Part shown: positions 14,364 through 16,559 of the stretch, piece after piece | Layout: every line of letters begins with the position of its first letter | Position numbering within the stretch: the stretch's first letter is position 1 | Source of the DNA: JALHST01 sp038316335 | GTDB lineage: Bacteria; Bacteroidota; Bacteroidia; Flavobacteriales; Flavobacteriaceae | Length of the DNA: 16,559 nt | Reading direction: 5' to 3' | NCBI GenBank assembly: GCA_038316335.1 | Contig: JBBQAM010000070.1 | Coordinates: 1 to 16,559, forward strand | Translations under genes and position numbers: made by a program | Notes under the pieces: generated by a model | The model's input: only the letters and a program-made list of their open reading frames with translations | Told to the model about the DNA's origin: nothing | Database searches by the model: none

Positions 14364-14777
14364 TTAGACAAATCCTAATTGTTTCATTACTGTTATCCTA
14401 TCGAAAACTTGAGTGTGTCCACTAATCAAATTGTCTTTGAAATGATAAATGGTCATTCCTTTTGTATTAATAGCCTTTTTAGTTGGTGGATATTCTCCAA
14501 TCATTCCAAGGTTTGTTCCTGTTAGAATCCAAGTTATTGCAACATGATTTTCCTCCGGAATTGCTGATGTAATTTCAAAATTCATATCTGGAAATGAGTT
14601 GAATGAAAACCTCAATCGTTCTTTAAATTCCGAATGAGTTAGGGTTTTTCCTTCCCAAGGATCCGTAGTATCTAGGTGAATGGTATATGCTTCATGAACA
14701 TAGTGTTCAACTTTCTCAAAACGCTTTTTATTCCAAATTTCGTCCATAAATTCCCGAAGGAATGATTCTTTGTTCAT
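14364..14777 (-). CDS. SnoaL-like ester cyclase family protein
   Basis: 137 residues, the normal length for a single NTF2-like domain. The N-terminal helices (FLREFMDEIWNKKRFEKVEH), the strand YTIHLDTTDPWEGK, the helix around FKERLRFSFNSFPDMNFEIT and the C-terminal GHTQVFDRITVMKQLGFV match the SnoaL/polyketide-cyclase-like group (COG5485). In polyketide cyclases an Asp near this C-terminal motif (here Asp126) acts in the aldol cyclisation; most relatives in genomes without polyketide clusters have unknown substrates. No polyketide synthase genes are present here, so the name describes the fold only. It is the first of three tightly packed genes with the GIY-YIG-like and NAD(P)-binding genes. 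No promoter was identified in the A-rich leader. Confidence 0.8.
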   Translation of the reverse strand: MNKESFLREFMDEIWNKKRFEKVEHYVHEAYTIHLDTTDPWEGKTLTHSEFKERLRFSFNSFPDMNFEITSAIPEENHVAITWILTGTNLGMIGEYPPTKKAINTKGMTIYHFKDNLISGHTQVFDRITVMKQLGFV

Positions 14778-14804
14778 TGTCTTTGTTTTGGTTATAATTT
14801 TTAT

Positions 14805-15010
14805 TTAATCTTTTTCTCGCGCACATTCATTTTCCAATCCTTCTTTATCAGGGTGGATGAGCCGGTCAAACTGATATTCTACATTTTCGAAATCATCATA
14901 GTATGTGTAATCCCCAATAATAATGTTAGGATTTTTTACAACATTTTTCAAAAAACAAAATCCGTCGTAATTCTCAAGTGGAATTTTATGTCTTTATTTG
15001 GTCCTGTCAT
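14805..15010 (-). pseudogene. broken xenobiotic acetyltransferase (CatB/Vat type) remnant
   Basis: The frame starts at ATG 15010 with MTGPNKDIKF, then needs one added base near 14980-14983 (TTCC, probably once TTTCC) to continue as PLENYDGFCFLKNVV, NPNIIIGDYTYYDD and FENVEYQFD. This is the conserved N-terminus of hexapeptide xenobiotic acetyltransferases (CatB, VatD and relatives), which acetylate antibiotics or similar molecules. Without the extra base the frame stops after 20 codons. The family normally has about 210 residues and a left-handed beta-helix. Here homology ends near 14865, before any hexapeptide repeats, and a short unplaced tail (RLIHPDKEGLENECAREKD) runs to TAA at 14805-14807. 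So it is doubly broken, by a frameshift and by loss of the C-terminal three quarters. It lies between the SnoaL-like and DUF6624 genes on the same strand and explains most of the 14778-15087 gap. Confidence 0.72.
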
Positions 15011-15087
15011 ATTCTACTTGTTTTTTAAAATTAAGCTGCTCATTTGGTTTCAAAATGAAGGGACAACGTTTTGTAAATGGCACGTTT

Positions 15088-15810
15088 TTATGTACTATTT
15101 ACATTGTTGGCATTTTGCTCTTTATTCTGTTTTTCTTTTTCAAATTCTGCTGTCCTTTTTATTTGTTCTTCAAGATTCCATTCAAAATCAAATCTATTTT
15201 TTAGAAATACCGCAATAGGCTCAAGTCCAATTTCAGCTCTTCTTTTATCTACATTTTTAGGATCAAGTACAGGCCATACATTGAAACTTTTTGTTTCTGG
15301 ATAGTATTTCATTTGTCCTCCATAGAGTTGTAATTTACCTTTATCAGTTGCAATTCTATCTTCAGCACGAGCCAAATATCTTGACTCTAATTTTTCGTCC
15401 AACACAGCTTGTTTCATTAAAGGAATATAATGTTCCCTTGTTTCTTGATCAGCATGTTGAAGAACGTTGCAAATAGTTCTATTGCCTTGTTCTCCTATTA
15501 GTGTTGATTCAGGCCATTCATAGTTGTTAAGGATTTTTTTTATTTTTTTAATATTTAGCGTGTGATTTTTTCGATATTCTTTTTGATATACTTCAGCCTG
15601 TTTAGATTCTGCCCCATAAATAGTTATCAAAGAATCTCTTAATCTTATTGGCGTTTGTTCTGTTTTCCAGATGGTATCTAAAACCGCAATTAATGAATCT
15701 TTATAAGTTATTATAGTTTCTTTTTCAGTCTTTTCTTTTTTATTTTTCTCTTGATGGCAAGATGCTGAAACTAAAATAAAAAATAGAATTACGATTTTTA
15801 TAACTTTCAT
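15088..15810 (-). CDS. DUF6624-containing lipoprotein
   Basis: 240 residues. The signal peptide ends in SASC (Cys18), followed by a charged Lys/Glu-rich linker typical of an exposed lipoprotein. The conserved core spans about 100-200: STLIGEQGNR (102-111), LQHAD (117-121), HYIPLMKQAV (127-136), LARAEDRIA (146-154), KLQLYGGQM (159-167) and NVDKRRAEIGLEP (186-198). That set is the DUF6624 signature, common in Bacteroidota and without known function; the shared Gly/Gln/His/Glu motifs suggest a defined pocket, but no reaction can be named. The C-terminus is a charged, probably helical tail. The start lies 18 bases after the stop of the serine hydrolase gene to the right, so they are probably one transcript. 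Confidence 0.8.
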   Translation of the reverse strand: MKVIKIVILFFILVSASCHQEKNKKEKTEKETIITYKDSLIAVLDTIWKTEQTPIRLRDSLITIYGAESKQAEVYQKEYRKNHTLNIKKIKKILNNYEWPESTLIGEQGNRTICNVLQHADQETREHYIPLMKQAVLDEKLESRYLARAEDRIATDKGKLQLYGGQMKYYPETKSFNVWPVLDPKNVDKRRAEIGLEPIAVFLKNRFDFEWNLEEQIKRTAEFEKEKQNKEQNANNVNST

Positions 15811-15828
15811 AATGATGTGTTGGTTGTT

Positions 15829-16559
15829 TTATTCTGGATTATATATTTGTACAGCTTTTCTGATAACTTTCATTTGTGTAGGAATAGAATTTCTCCTTCG
15901 GTAATCACTTTTGGTTTTAAAAGCCAAGACAACATCTATTTCAGGGTAAACAGTTATATTTTGTCCTAAAGCACCTTGAGCTGAATAGGCATTTTTGAGT
16001 CTATAGTCATTCGTATTTTCTATTAACCACCACATATAACCATAACCTAAATCCATTCCGTCTTCTTTTAATAAGGGAACGCTTTTTTGAGCCTCTAAAT
16101 AGGAAGTCCGTTGTTTTGTTATTTCATTTACCCATTTTTCTGGAATAATTTGATTCCCATTCCATTTGCCTTTTCTAAGCATTAATAATCCCATACGAGT
16201 CATATCTCTTGTTGAAAACCACATATGATAGGCAGGAAACTTTGATACCTCGTCGTTGCCACTTTTTAGTTGAAGTGATTTATCCCAATCTTGCATTTGC
16301 AGTGGAATCGCTAATTGCGATTCTATTTCATTGTATATAGTACTATTTGTTTCTTGTTCAAAAATATGTCCAGCAACATTAAAATCCCAATTGCTATACA
16401 GCCAATGAGTTCCTGGTTTCACAGAGCCTCTATTTGGTGCATATCTACGAAAATCACCACCATTAGAGCCCGGTAAAAAAACGCCTGAACGTGCTGATAA
16501 CACATCTTTTATAGTGGCTGATTGCTCAATTTTAAGTAATGGTGAATGGTCCTCTATTT
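15829..16559 (-). CDS. serine hydrolase, beta-lactamase class C fold (5' end beyond the window)
   Basis: The reading frame is open to the right edge (first whole codon at 16557), so the N-terminus and the expected SxxK nucleophile motif are missing from view. A GTG at 16503 is internal and not a likely start, because family-like sequence (IKDVLSARSG) runs across it. The visible part has Tyr-Ser-Asn at 16390-16398 within WLYSNWDFNVAG, the second motif of the superfamily, then the typical MTRMGLLMLRKGKWNG and PEKWVNE segments, GYGYMWW, and a C-terminal SAQGALGQNITVYPEIDVVL in place of the KTG region. These fit the COG1680 hydrolases rather than resistance beta-lactamases. It is much more AT-rich than the serine hydrolase at 12.2-13.2 kb, so the two are unlikely to be a recent duplication. 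Confidence 0.82.
   Translation of the reverse strand, partial: IEDHSPLLKIEQSATIKDVLSARSGVFLPGSNGGDFRRYAPNRGSVKPGTHWLYSNWDFNVAGHIFEQETNSTIYNEIESQLAIPLQMQDWDKSLQLKSGNDEVSKFPAYHMWFSTRDMTRMGLLMLRKGKWNGNQIIPEKWVNEITKQRTSYLEAQKSVPLLKEDGMDLGYGYMWWLIENTNDYRLKNAYSAQGALGQNITVYPEIDVVLAFKTKSDYRRRNSIPTQMKVIRKAVQIYNPE

Noticed and set aside
14853..15218. 121-codon plus-strand frame rich in Phe, Ile and Leu
   Set aside because: It is antisense to the acetyltransferase relic and the DUF6624 gene; its hydrophobic look comes from reading AT-rich coding DNA backwards.
13285..16559. Integron-like gene cassette array (small unrelated genes on one strand)
   Set aside because: Several genes overlap or are one base apart, leaving no room for attC sites, and no integrase is present.

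Overview
The window looks like a chromosomal segment of a Bacteroidota bacterium, most likely a marine flavobacterium of the Flavobacteriaceae. The signs are a TonB-dependent receptor with an N-terminal carboxypeptidase-regulatory-like domain, surface lipoproteins with short Bacteroidota-style lipoboxes, a solitary FtsX/MacB-type permease, DUF4386 and DUF6624 proteins, a flavobacterial-type GIY-YIG protein, A-rich leaders in place of strong Shine-Dalgarno sites, and promoter-like TAnnTTTG elements. The genus cannot be fixed from sequence alone. I found no rRNA, tRNA, CRISPR array, insertion sequence or integrase.

Layout. At 1-564 there are only short, uncertain plus-strand reading frames. At 613-5878 (minus) is a compact three-gene operon: an outer-membrane beta-barrel of the MetA/phenol-degradation type, a surface lipoprotein of the vanadium haloperoxidase / PAP2 phosphatase superfamily that overlaps it by 11 nt, and a FecA-like TonB-dependent receptor. 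At 5879-6615 is a 737-base divergent spacer with nested hairpins and a candidate flavobacterial promoter. On the plus strand follow an 804-residue ABC permease (6616-9030) and a lipoprotein predicted to be a sialidase/GH43-like beta-propeller (9339-10676).

From 10911 to the right edge everything recognisable is on the minus strand. In order of transcription: a beta-lactamase-fold serine hydrolase cut by the window edge, a DUF6624 lipoprotein, a broken xenobiotic acetyltransferase remnant, a SnoaL-like cyclase, a GIY-YIG-like protein lacking its signature tyrosines, an NAD(P)-binding reductase-like protein, a second serine hydrolase anchored by one membrane segment, and a DUF4386 membrane protein. 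SnoaL, GIY-YIG and NAD(P)-binding genes are stacked with 1-nt spacing and an 8-nt overlap, so they are probably co-transcribed. Right of about 14.03 kb the DNA is clearly more AT-rich than the left half, which together with the acetyltransferase remnant suggests accessory or recombined DNA.

The best candidate for an undescribed system is the left operon: a surface haloperoxidase-or-phosphatase, an active outer-membrane importer and a second outer-membrane channel made from one transcript. The enzyme keeps every vanadate/phosphate-binding residue of its superfamily, and its N-terminal half is a gapless but degenerate copy of the catalytic half. Whether it oxidises halides or releases phosphate cannot be settled by reading the sequence.
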